Source: Lentisphaerota bacterium
Lineage (GTDB): Bacteria; Verrucomicrobiota; Kiritimatiellia; UBA8416; VGWI01
NCBI GenBank assembly: GCA_016873655.1
Contig: VGWI01000016.1
Location: 1 to 38,761 of the forward strand
Direction of reading: 5' to 3'
Length of the DNA: 38,761 nucleotides
Shown here one piece after another: positions 32,331-38,761 of this stretch (positions are counted from its first letter, which is position 1; every line of letters begins with the position of its first letter). Below the pieces are notes generated by a model, which saw only the letters and a program-made list of their open reading frames with translations, had not been told where the DNA came from and searched no databases. Both the position numbers and the translations under genes were made by a program.

Positions 32331-33636
32331 GCGGATGAGCCGCCTGTGTCGGTCGTTCCGGTTGCAGGTTCAGCGTCGTTCCCCCGCCGTCGCGGTAGCA
32401 TGCGCCCGCGACCGCGCCGGTCATGAGACATGCCAGCGTGGCGGCAAGGAGAGCGCGCGGGCCGACAGAAACCAGGTCAGCCCTTCTTGAAGGCGCCATG
32501 GCCGCCGCTCCCCCGACAAAGACGGCAAGGGAGGCGACATGCGCGAACCCGCACAGTGCATATGAGACGATCACCGCGGAACGAGCGTGGCCCACCCCGC
32601 CGTTGGCAAGCTGCGCGGCCAGGCCCTGGTAGGCCGGTATTTCCGTCATGATGAATCTCTTCCCGAGAAGTGCGCCCGCCCAACCGGCATCGCCGGGCGG
32701 AATGCCCATGGCGATCGCAAACGGGTGAAAGACCCAGCCAAGAACTCTTGTGAGCGTCACCCGGCCGCCTGGCAGAAAACCTGTCGCCGCCCCGAAGATC
32801 ATATCAACCAGCGCAACCAGGCCGAGAAACGCTATCAACACCGCGCAAACCCCTGCCACAAGCCGCGCTCCTGCCATCGCCCCGTTCACGATAGCGTCTA
32901 TCCAGCCCCTGTCCTCGGGATTCCGCGGCACGGTCACGTTCAGGCCAAGCGTTTCGGGCGCTCCGCTCTCCGGAACCAGAAGTTTTGACATTACGAGCGC
33001 GGCCGGCGCGGACATGATCGAGGCTGAGACCATGTGCCCCGCAATCATCGGAAACCGGTCGGCAAGGAACAGGACATACATGCCCATCGTTGACGATGCG
33101 ACAGTGGCCATGCCGGCAGTCAGGATCGTGCACAGCTCGGATCGGGTCATGCGGTCAAGCAGCGGCCGCACCGCCGTTACCGACTCGATTCCGACGAAGA
33201 TATTGCTGGCGACACAGAGACTCTCAGCCCCGCTCACACGCATCAGGCGCGAGAACAGGCGCGCGAAGCAACGGATAATGACCGACATCACCCCGCAGTA
33301 GTAGAGCAGACCCATAAGCGCGGAGAAGAAGATGATTATCGGCAGCGCCTGGGTCGCGAGCACAAATCCGGCGAATCCGGCGTCCGCGAGATTCCCGAAC
33401 AGGAACCGCTGCCCTGCCTGCGCGGCGCCGAGAACCTTCAGGACCGCCTCGTTCGCCAGCAGGAAGACTTTCTGGCTGCCCGGCACAAGGAAGACAAGCG
33501 CGCCAATGGCAAACTGCAGGCCGCATCCCCATGCCACTGTATGCCAGTTGATGTTGCGGCGGTCTTCAGAGAAAGCCCAGGCGACTGACATCATCATGGC
33601 GATCCCGGCAACGCTGACGAGGTTCCACGCGTTCAT
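32323..33636 (-). CDS. Concentrative nucleoside transporter (NupC/CNT family)
   Basis: 437 residues with about 10-13 membrane segments. CNT hallmarks are LPIIIFFSALMGLLYYCGVM, SRLMRVSGAESLCVASNIFV (with the gene-family G-x-E-S/T element), GMATVASSTMGMYVLF and the C-terminal SYALCGFAHVASLAVFVGGA block; the latter contains the nucleoside- and cation-contacting helices. It imports nucleosides with Na+ or H+. The last ~25 residues (NLQPERPTQAAHPHG) are a polar tail. Starts at ATG 33636; the methyltransferase gene begins within its last codons. Confidence 0.92.
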   Translation of the reverse strand: MNAWNLVSVAGIAMMMSVAWAFSEDRRNINWHTVAWGCGLQFAIGALVFLVPGSQKVFLLANEAVLKVLGAAQAGQRFLFGNLADAGFAGFVLATQALPIIIFFSALMGLLYYCGVMSVIIRCFARLFSRLMRVSGAESLCVASNIFVGIESVTAVRPLLDRMTRSELCTILTAGMATVASSTMGMYVLFLADRFPMIAGHMVSASIMSAPAALVMSKLLVPESGAPETLGLNVTVPRNPEDRGWIDAIVNGAMAGARLVAGVCAVLIAFLGLVALVDMIFGAATGFLPGGRVTLTRVLGWVFHPFAIAMGIPPGDAGWAGALLGKRFIMTEIPAYQGLAAQLANGGVGHARSAVIVSYALCGFAHVASLAVFVGGAAAMAPSRRADLVSVGPRALLAATLACLMTGAVAGACYRDGGGTTLNLQPERPTQAAHPHG

Positions 33637-33751
33637 GCGCCAATAATCCGGCCGCCATCCGCGCAGGTCGAGAAAAAGATGGTTCTTCCGAGTTTCCCGG
33701 GTGATTTCTCATTGGCTATTGCGACCGTCAGCGGTATCCGAAGAGATTCGA

Positions 33752-33777
33752 GTGTACGAGTAGGTGTACGAGTACGG
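33752..33777 (+). repeat. 26-base inverted repeat, left copy
   Basis: Made of two 12-base units GTGTACGAGTAG and GTGTACGAGTAC plus GG. It is the exact reverse complement of 34568-34593, so the transcript could close a 26-bp stem around the four-helix-bundle gene. Confidence 0.95.
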
Positions 33778-33796
33778 TGTTTACTTTCCACGAACC

Positions 33797-34558
33797 CTAT
33801 TCTTCCTCCAGGCTTCGTCCCCACGCTACGAGCATGCGCACAATATCGGCGAGGTGCTTCTTGCCCGCGACTACAGCCTGCTTGCTCTTCGTCTGTTGCA
33901 CGGCGTGAACATCAAGAGTGGCTGCCGCCTGTAGCGCTGCGGTTCGCGCGTGGCCAATGAAGCGACACCGATCCTTCGCGGAGAACTTACCGTTGCCCTC
34001 AGCAATATTCAGAGCCACGCCTGTCGATGCCCGGTCCAGCGCCGTCACCGTTGAACAAGGCATTTCGCCGTCATTCCGCAACCGGCCACACCAAGCAACG
34101 AATTCCAGAGCCTTGCGGTAGACATCCAGTCTCTCGTGGTCAAACCACACTTGCGTGCCTTCATGCCCGGCGGTTACGTATGCCACCCTCTCCTCATGCA
34201 CCTCGCTGCCGGTCGACTTCCGAAAGCCGATCAGCATAGATACAAGCGTTGAGAGACGCGCCTTGCCGGCATGAACCGTCGCGGCCTGTAGGCACCCCAG
34301 AATGCACAGCACGTCAAGACAGGCGGCACATTCCAGCGAGGAGCCGTAGGCGGTGTCTATGAACTGGCGACATTCGCTCATCGAGCGTTTCCCGCTGGCC
34401 TGCGCGATGTTCACCGGCACGCCGGCGGAAGCCCTGCCGAGATGATCACAGGCCGACACCTTGCTTGTGATCTCCGGGGCCACTTCTCCGTGCCACGCCA
34501 CAAACTCAATGGCCGCCTGATACACTCTCAGGTCCTCATGGTCGAATCCTGATCTCAT
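33797..34558 (-). CDS. Tandem four-helix-bundle protein (23S rRNA intervening-sequence type)
   Basis: 253 residues containing two copies of the four-helix-bundle family (rRNA IVS protein/Avd-like). Copy 1 (about 5-115) starts FDHEDLRVYQAAIEFVAW and has GRASAGVPVNIAQASGKRSM; copy 2 (about 139-253) starts FDHERLDVYRKALEFVAW and has DRASTGVALNIAEGNGKFSA, the family signature N-I-A-E-G-x-G-K/R. A 20-residue linker joins them. Single-bundle versions normally form pentamers and bind nucleic acid. The start at 34558 is used because homology begins there; upstream codons run through the repeat DNA and would encode RVRVGVRVR. The gene lies between perfect 26-base inverted repeats. Confidence 0.88.
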   Translation of the reverse strand: MRSGFDHEDLRVYQAAIEFVAWHGEVAPEITSKVSACDHLGRASAGVPVNIAQASGKRSMSECRQFIDTAYGSSLECAACLDVLCILGCLQAATVHAGKARLSTLVSMLIGFRKSTGSEVHEERVAYVTAGHEGTQVWFDHERLDVYRKALEFVAWCGRLRNDGEMPCSTVTALDRASTGVALNIAEGNGKFSAKDRCRFIGHARTAALQAAATLDVHAVQQTKSKQAVVAGKKHLADIVRMLVAWGRSLEEE

Positions 34559-34567
34559 CACGGAATC

Positions 34568-34593
34568 CCGTACTCGTACACCTACTCGTACAC
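34568..34593 (+). repeat. 26-base inverted repeat, right copy
   Basis: Exact reverse complement of 33752-33777, ending ten bases upstream of the four-helix-bundle start codon on the minus strand. The bases outside the two copies differ. Confidence 0.95.
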
Positions 34594-34829
34594 GCCTATC
34601 TCCCCATGCTTCGGCACATTTCCCGATAGAAAATGCCCCGCTAACCCCGGAGGCGCCGAAAAAGATGGGGTTCGCCGCCCCGCCCGGTCTGGCCGCCCTG
34701 TACGCACCCGCGCGGCTTTCTCCCGAGAAACCAGACACAGGCGCGTTTCCGGAGACAGACTCAACGCGTCGCCTGATCGCCGGCGCTGCTGCATCGCGCG
34801 ATCCTTGCGATTACCCGTTGAGCACACGG

Positions 34830-36341
34830 TTAAGGGCCACGCATTCCTATGATGAACACCGCGCCGCGAGCGCCCCACGAGCCGGTCTCGTTTGCGCCGC
34901 CGGGGCTGCCGCAGTCACCCGCTTCGCCCTGGTAGCCGGGCAACCGCTCCGCCGCAACAATCCAGTTCGCCGGATCGTTAGGGTCGGCGGAGGGATCGCT
35001 CAGGCACAGAGATCTGCCGGCGCCGGACTGCCAGCCTGTCCCCTCTCCGCCATACTCGACAATGCACGCAACACCGCCGCCCGGATCAAGAAGCAGGAGT
35101 TCATCCTGCGCGTTCGCCAACTGGAAATCGAACGCGCTGCCCCAGTCACACTCAACCGGAACTCCGCCGTTCGTGTCGGGATCGGCATTCACGCCGAGAA
35201 CCACGAAGCCGCCCGCCGGAACCGTGAGCGGGCCGGCTATGAAACATCGATCCGTGCCGAGATCGCCTATTGACCATCCGCCGATATCCACGTCGCTTTC
35301 GCCGCGGTTGTAGATCTCCAGCCATTCGCCGTTGTTGTCGGCAACCGCGGCCGGGTCGCACATGAACTCGCTTATCACCAGCGGCCCGGCGCCGCCGTAC
35401 GCCATCCTCCTGATGATCGCCACACCGGCATCGGCCTCGCCCATGCCGTTGGTGCCCGTCACCATCAGCACGTTCGTCCCGACTTCAAGCGGCGCATTGA
35501 ATGACCATTCATGTCCGGCATCACACACGCCGGCCGCCCCGGTAAAACGGTTGCTCCAGGATATCGTGCCGGCTATCTCCGCGTTTGCCGAGCCGCGCAC
35601 GGTTGCGTATTCGATCGCGTTCCCTACCCATGGCATTCCTGAGGGCTCTTCGACGGTCAGCATCGGAACGGCCGCGCCGACCGAGAAGTCTGTCGAGTCG
35701 AGCGACAGCGCGCCGGTATTGTCGAAAGTCCAGTTCGCCGCATTCAGGACTGCGGCACGCAGGTCTCCGGCTGAGCCGGCGCGTTTGCCCGAATACTGAC
35801 CATTGTCGGCATGCCGAAATGCAAGGTTCCCGCCCGGCGCGGACAATGGCGGCGGCAGGGCCGATGTGCTTGCGCTCGACGCATCCGGGTCCCATGCGCG
35901 GTCAGCGCCGTTGAAGTCCAGCCCGAACACGAGACTGCACGTCGCGTTCGTGATGAAGACCTGGTCGCCTTCCGTAGAGAGCCCGAAAGCGCCGGAACGC
36001 TGCACCGTGCCGGTATCACAGCCTGCTCCGGCCGAGTCCTGCAGGTTCGTGAGGACCACAACACTTCCAGCACGGAGCCCGTCAGCCGGCGCGGTCCAAC
36101 ACACACAGCCTTCGCCGCTTCTGAACCCGCCGGCCGAAAGCCAGCCGGAATCCGTGAACACCAGGTCCGTTCCGCCGGGCAGGTTCGTCCAGGTTACGAA
36201 GGCGATGCAGTCGGGTTGAGCCGACCTGTAACCGACAATCTGAACATCCCCCACCTCCAACGCCGCCAGAGCAGAAGAGGGCACGAGCGGAACAACCGCA
36301 ATGGCGATAGCAAGAAACAGAGCTCCACAGTTCCGCACCAT
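34830..36341 (-). CDS. Secreted protein with C-terminal lamin-tail domain
   Basis: 503 residues. A signal peptide (1 to about 27, LAIAIAVVPLVPSSALA) leads to an N-terminal beta-rich domain (about 30-150) with GTDLVFTDSGWLSAGGF and GEGCVCWTAPADGL, a type of repeat found in exported PVC and Bacteroidota proteins. A central region (about 225-310) resembles an Ig-like fold, and a lamin-tail domain (about 315-425) carries VISEFMCDPAAVADNNGEWL and EIYNRGESDVDIGGWSIGDL. Lamin-tail domains occur in secreted and surface proteins, often beside nucleases or hydrolases. GGGGGG upstream of ATG 36341 sets the start. No catalytic residues are evident, and no sorting tail is recognised. Confidence 0.85.
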   Translation of the reverse strand: MVRNCGALFLAIAIAVVPLVPSSALAALEVGDVQIVGYRSAQPDCIAFVTWTNLPGGTDLVFTDSGWLSAGGFRSGEGCVCWTAPADGLRAGSVVVLTNLQDSAGAGCDTGTVQRSGAFGLSTEGDQVFITNATCSLVFGLDFNGADRAWDPDASSASTSALPPPLSAPGGNLAFRHADNGQYSGKRAGSAGDLRAAVLNAANWTFDNTGALSLDSTDFSVGAAVPMLTVEEPSGMPWVGNAIEYATVRGSANAEIAGTISWSNRFTGAAGVCDAGHEWSFNAPLEVGTNVLMVTGTNGMGEADAGVAIIRRMAYGGAGPLVISEFMCDPAAVADNNGEWLEIYNRGESDVDIGGWSIGDLGTDRCFIAGPLTVPAGGFVVLGVNADPDTNGGVPVECDWGSAFDFQLANAQDELLLLDPGGGVACIVEYGGEGTGWQSGAGRSLCLSDPSADPNDPANWIVAAERLPGYQGEAGDCGSPGGANETGSWGARGAVFIIGMRGP

Positions 36342-36479
36342 TCCCCCCTGACATTACACGAGGCGCCCCGTGCAAAGGCGTCGCGACAGGCAAAACACGA
36401 TTCGCAACGCATGCCTGACGACTCCGGAGAACTTGTGGAAGACAAAGTGATAGAGCAACCGGAAAACACCAGAATTGCT

Positions 36480-36666
36480 GGACTTTTTTTACACTGAATG
36501 TGTAAACCGGCGCCGTGCCGTCCATGGGCAGGTCGAGTTCATCCGGCCATCTCCTGACCGAGAACCTGTACATTCCGGGACGGGCAACACGCACGGCCCG
36601 CTTCCCTGCGCTTTTCACAGCCGCCAGCCAAACCCCTTGCCCGCCCCAAAGGAGAGCGCTGTTGCG
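36480..36666 (-). pseudogene. C-terminal remnant of an arylsulfatase-family enzyme
   Basis: Minus-strand frame: GVWLAAVKSAGKRAVRVARP, then GMYRFSVRRWPDELDLPMDG. The Y-R/E-F-x-L/V-R-R-W-P-x-E motif belongs to the C-terminal domain of type I sulfatases. Only about 60 codons remain, with no active-site C/S-x-P-x-R region and no start. It lies between the lamin-tail gene and the thiamine operon. Confidence 0.6.
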
Positions 36667-36690
36667 CCTGTCCGCGGCATCTGCTAGATT
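36662..36690 (+). promoter_or_regulatory. Candidate promoter of the thiamine operon
   Basis: TTGCGC (36662-36667) and TAGATT (36685-36690) are 17 bases apart. The expected start near 36697 coincides with the first bases of the riboswitch P1 helix. Confidence 0.45.
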
Positions 36691-36694
36691 CCGC

Positions 36695-36777
36695 GGCGAC
36701 GTAGGGGTGCCCGCTTGCAGGCGGGCTGAGACAAACCCTTTGAACCTGATCAGGGTCATGCCTGCGCAGGGAACGCC
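36695..36777 (+). ncRNA. TPP riboswitch aptamer (THI element)
   Basis: Shows the conserved core in order: GGGGTGCCC, GGGCTGAGA, CCCTTTGAACCTGATCAGG, then TCATGCCTGCGCAGGGAAC, closed by a P1 helix GGCG (36695-36698) with CGCC (36774-36777). It binds thiamine pyrophosphate and controls the genes at 36881 and 37948. With the terminator right after it, regulation is by transcription attenuation. Confidence 0.96.
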
Positions 36778-36808
36778 ATGATTGCCGGAGAAGGTGTCGG
36801 GCAAACAG

Positions 36809-36839
36809 AGCCGTTCCGCTGCGCGGAGCGGCTTTTTTT
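36809..36839 (+). terminator. Riboswitch expression-platform terminator
   Basis: AGCCGTTCCGC (36809-36819) pairs with GCGGAGCGGCT (36823-36833) with one G-T pair and a three-base loop, followed by seven T (36833-36839). It lies 32 bases after the TPP aptamer and 41 bases before the first gene; ligand-bound RNA would end here. Confidence 0.85.
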
Positions 36840-36880
36840 GTTGCCGGCAACGGGCCGGCACTCAGCGAGGGGGAAGAGAT

Positions 36881-37951
36881 ATGAGCGGAAGTCAGATGCC
36901 CGATATCGGCAAGGTTTCGCCCGCAATCTTCAACGAGGTGATTCTGCGGAGACTCGGCAAGCGCCGCAGCGAAGTGCTTGTCGGACCGCAGAACGGCGTG
37001 GACGTCGGAGTAACCCGCATAGGACGCGGACGCGTCATGGTTACCACGACCGACCCGATCTTCGTTGTGCCAGCCTACGGATGGGAAAGGTCAGCCTGGT
37101 TCGCCGTCCATATCCTCGCGTCCGACGCAGCCACCTCCGGCCTGCCTCCTCAGTACATCACCATGGACCTGAACCTGCCGCTTTCGATGGACCGCGAAGC
37201 GTTCGAACTGTTCTGGAACGTGGTCCACGACGAGTGCCGCAAAATCGGCATGGCGATAGTCTCGGGGCACACCGGCCGCTACCACGGCTGCGAATACCCG
37301 ATGGTGGGCGGCGCAACCGTGATCTGCGTTGGCCCCGAGAACGGCTACGTTACCCCGACGATGGCCCGGCCCGGCGACAGGATATTGATCACAAAAGGCG
37401 CGGCCGTCGAGGCGGCAGGCCTATTCGCCGTCACGTTCCCGGACAAGGTCGCGGCGAAACTCGGCGCCGCCTTCGCGAAGCGAGCGGAAAAGATATTCTG
37501 GCAGATGTCGGTTGTGGACGACGCGCTCACAGCGGCGTCGGTCGGGGTAAGGAACCGCGGAGTCACATCCATGCACGACGCCACGGAGTGCGGCGTCTGG
37601 GGCGGGCTCTACGAGGTCGCGAAGGCCTCGCGGGTGGGCATGGCGATCGAGAAGTCGAACATCATTGTCCAGGACGATATACGCGCTGTGTGCGACCTGT
37701 TCGGCATCGACCCGTACTCGTCCATCAGCGAGGGAACGCTGATACTGACATGCCGGCCTCACAAGTCGGCGGCGGTCCTCGCCCGCCTCGCGGACAGGGG
37801 AATCCCGGCCGGCGAGGTCGGTGAAGTGGTGCCGGCAAGACAAGGCATCCACGTCTTCGAAAACGGCCGCAAGCGAAAACTGGTTCATCCCGTCGTCGAC
37901 CCGTTCTGGTCCGCATTCGGAAGAGAGGCGGCCGCGGCGGCTTCAAAATGA
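36881..37951 (+). CDS. AIR-synthase/ThiL/HypE-superfamily protein under TPP control
   Basis: 356 residues of the PurM-like ATP-binding superfamily. The N-terminal domain contains VLVGPQNGVDVGVTRIGRGR and TTTDPIFVVPAYGWERSAWF with the Asp used for Mg-ATP binding, then SDAATSGLPPQYITMDLNLP; the C-terminal domain has GDRILITKGAAVEAAGLFAV and GVTSMHDATECGVWGGLYEV. Most similar to HypE-like AIR synthases, but no hydrogenase genes are seen. TPP riboswitch control and ATGA coupling to thiE point to a thiamine-phosphate kinase (ThiL-like) role, which is inferred. GAGGGGGAAGAG precedes ATG 36881. Confidence 0.85.
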   Translation: MSGSQMPDIGKVSPAIFNEVILRRLGKRRSEVLVGPQNGVDVGVTRIGRGRVMVTTTDPIFVVPAYGWERSAWFAVHILASDAATSGLPPQYITMDLNLPLSMDREAFELFWNVVHDECRKIGMAIVSGHTGRYHGCEYPMVGGATVICVGPENGYVTPTMARPGDRILITKGAAVEAAGLFAVTFPDKVAAKLGAAFAKRAEKIFWQMSVVDDALTAASVGVRNRGVTSMHDATECGVWGGLYEVAKASRVGMAIEKSNIIVQDDIRAVCDLFGIDPYSSISEGTLILTCRPHKSAAVLARLADRGIPAGEVGEVVPARQGIHVFENGRKRKLVHPVVDPFWSAFGREAAAAASK

Positions 37952-38601
37952 CGCTTGTTCTCCAGCCAGAAGCATGGCGGCTGTGCATCGTCACGGCCGC
38001 CGGCGGGCCCTTCGGGCGGAGCCATGAGAGCGTCGCGGCGGCGGCGATCGAGGGCGGAGCCCGCTCAATACAGTTCCGCGACAAGGGCGCGCGCACGGAG
38101 GCGCTGTTTTCCGAAGCCCGCCGTGTTCGCGACATGTGCCGCGCCGCCGGGGCGATCTTCATCGTGAATGACGACGTGGAGCTTGCGCTCGCCGTTGACG
38201 CTGATGGCGCGCACGTGGGCCAGGACGACATGCCGGCACTGTATGCCCGGCGCCGGCTCGGACCCGCGCGCATACTTGGCGTTTCCGCACGCACGCCGAC
38301 GGAAGCCGAAGCCGCCGCGGAAGCCGGGGCCGATTACCTGGGCATCGGCCCCGTCTTCGAGGCGCGCGGCAGCAAGCCCGATGCCGCAGCCCCGATCGGC
38401 CTGGCAGGGCTCCGGGCGGTTGTGACCGCGGTCAACCTCCCCTGCATCGCAATCGGCGGCATCAACTCAGAAAACGCCGCCGAAGTCATGCGCGCCGGAG
38501 CGTTCGGTGTGGCCGTCATCTCCGCCGTCGCCGCCGCCCGCGACATGACCGCGGCGACCGCGAGACTTCACACCGCCATCTGCGCGGCGAGCGGGAAGTA
38601 G
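37948..38601 (+). CDS. thiE: Thiamine-phosphate synthase
   Basis: 217 residues, TIM-barrel ThiE. It couples HMP-pyrophosphate and thiazole phosphate to thiamine phosphate. Marks: SIQFRDKGARTE (normally Q-L/Y-R-x-K), IVNDDVELALAVDADGAHVG with Q-D-D-M, ILGVSARTPTEAEAAAEAGA, DYLGIGPVFEARGSKPDAAA and LPCIAIGGINSENAAEVMRA. The pyrophosphate and Mg-binding positions look intact. The start overlaps the upstream gene stop (ATGA). Both genes are behind one TPP riboswitch. Confidence 0.93.
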   Translation: MTLVLQPEAWRLCIVTAAGGPFGRSHESVAAAAIEGGARSIQFRDKGARTEALFSEARRVRDMCRAAGAIFIVNDDVELALAVDADGAHVGQDDMPALYARRRLGPARILGVSARTPTEAEAAAEAGADYLGIGPVFEARGSKPDAAAPIGLAGLRAVVTAVNLPCIAIGGINSENAAEVMRAGAFGVAVISAVAAARDMTAATARLHTAICAASGK

Positions 38602-38650
38602 CCCGCCCCTTCCATCACGCCGCGTCCTGCCCCCCCCGGCAAAACGGTTC

Positions 38651-38680
38651 TTGCGTCAGAGAACGTCACGGAGCTAGGAT
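38651..38680 (+). promoter_or_regulatory. Candidate promoter upstream of the last partial gene
   Basis: TTGCGT (38651-38656) and TAGGAT (38675-38680) with an 18-base spacer, similar in sequence to the thiamine-operon promoter; the predicted start is about 18 bases before the ATG at 38705. Confidence 0.3.
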
Positions 38681-38704
38681 TCGCCCACAGATTGGACGAG
38701 TACG

Positions 38705-38761
38705 ATGCAAACGCAAATCACCAGGAAAAAGATCGTTCTGAAGAGTCCGACGAAGCTCACC
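38705..38761 (+). CDS. ispE: Start of a probable ispE (GHMP kinase) gene, truncated by window end
   Basis: Only 19 codons are present: MQTQITRKKIVLKSPTKLT. The K-S-P-T-K-L-T segment matches the N-terminal strand of 4-diphosphocytidyl-2-C-methylerythritol kinase and other GHMP kinases (usually K-A/S-P-A-K-I/L-N/T-L). The evidence is short; another GHMP kinase is possible. Confidence 0.45.
   Translation, partial: MQTQITRKKIVLKSPTKLT

Noticed and set aside
1-38761. CRISPR arrays, tRNA or rRNA genes
   Set aside because: No evenly spaced repeat series, no tRNA T-loop/acceptor pattern and no rRNA core sequence was found on reading both strands.

Overview
The window is a GC-rich bacterial chromosome segment, probably from the PVC superphylum (Kiritimatiellota/Lentisphaerota/Verrucomicrobiota-like). 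This placement is inferred from content, not from a marker gene. The pointers are a complete V-type ATPase operon with no F-type genes in view, a thioredoxin fused to an SHD1 domain, the eroded C-terminus of a sulfatase, free-standing four-helix-bundle (rRNA intervening-sequence type) proteins, a URO-D-fold protein beside a GH2 beta-mannosidase, and fragments of a REP-type Y1 transposase.

Layout. 1-2960 is a run of short minus-strand genes (vapC partial, vapB, a GNAT acetyltransferase, a LysM protein, a small membrane protein, an unknown 256-residue protein) separated by 70-400 base gaps and resembling accessory DNA. 2960-6200 is visibly rearranged: a SOUL haem-binding lipoprotein and a nitroreductase are bracketed by two ~88-base copies of a truncated transposase 5' end, followed by a frameshifted hsdR fragment and an intact four-helix-bundle-suffix protein. 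6400-15570 is housekeeping and metabolic: an Fe-S protein behind a good FNR-type box, two RluA-family pseudouridine synthases, a decayed K+ channel, a fumarate-reductase-like flavoprotein, a beta-mannosidase and a URO-D-family protein.

15556-25862 (minus strand) is one tightly packed operon: HTH-EIIA fusion, a 42-residue membrane peptide, V-ATPase subunits G/H-C-I-K-F-E-A-B-D, a universal stress protein and a stand-alone PTS EIIA. Many joints overlap by 4 bases (ATGA). EIIA-like proteins with an intact phosphorylatable His at both ends suggest that the rotary ATPase is coupled to a regulatory PTS; this is the most coherent candidate for an undescribed regulatory arrangement.

26089-31020 holds an O-methyltransferase, a VTT/DedA-type membrane protein, an HtrA protease (catalytic Asp position occupied by Glu) followed by a strong terminator, and the thioredoxin-SHD1 protein. 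31021-34600 holds a less GC-rich patch with imperfect inverted repeats, an orphan beta-class DNA adenine methyltransferase, a concentrative nucleoside transporter, and a tandem four-helix-bundle gene framed by perfect 26-base inverted repeats, which looks like an intervening-sequence element outside rRNA. 34830-38761 holds a secreted lamin-tail protein, a sulfatase relic, and a thiamine operon (promoter, TPP riboswitch, terminator, AIR-synthase-family kinase candidate, thiE), ending in the first codons of a probable ispE.

No rRNA, tRNA or CRISPR array was recognised.
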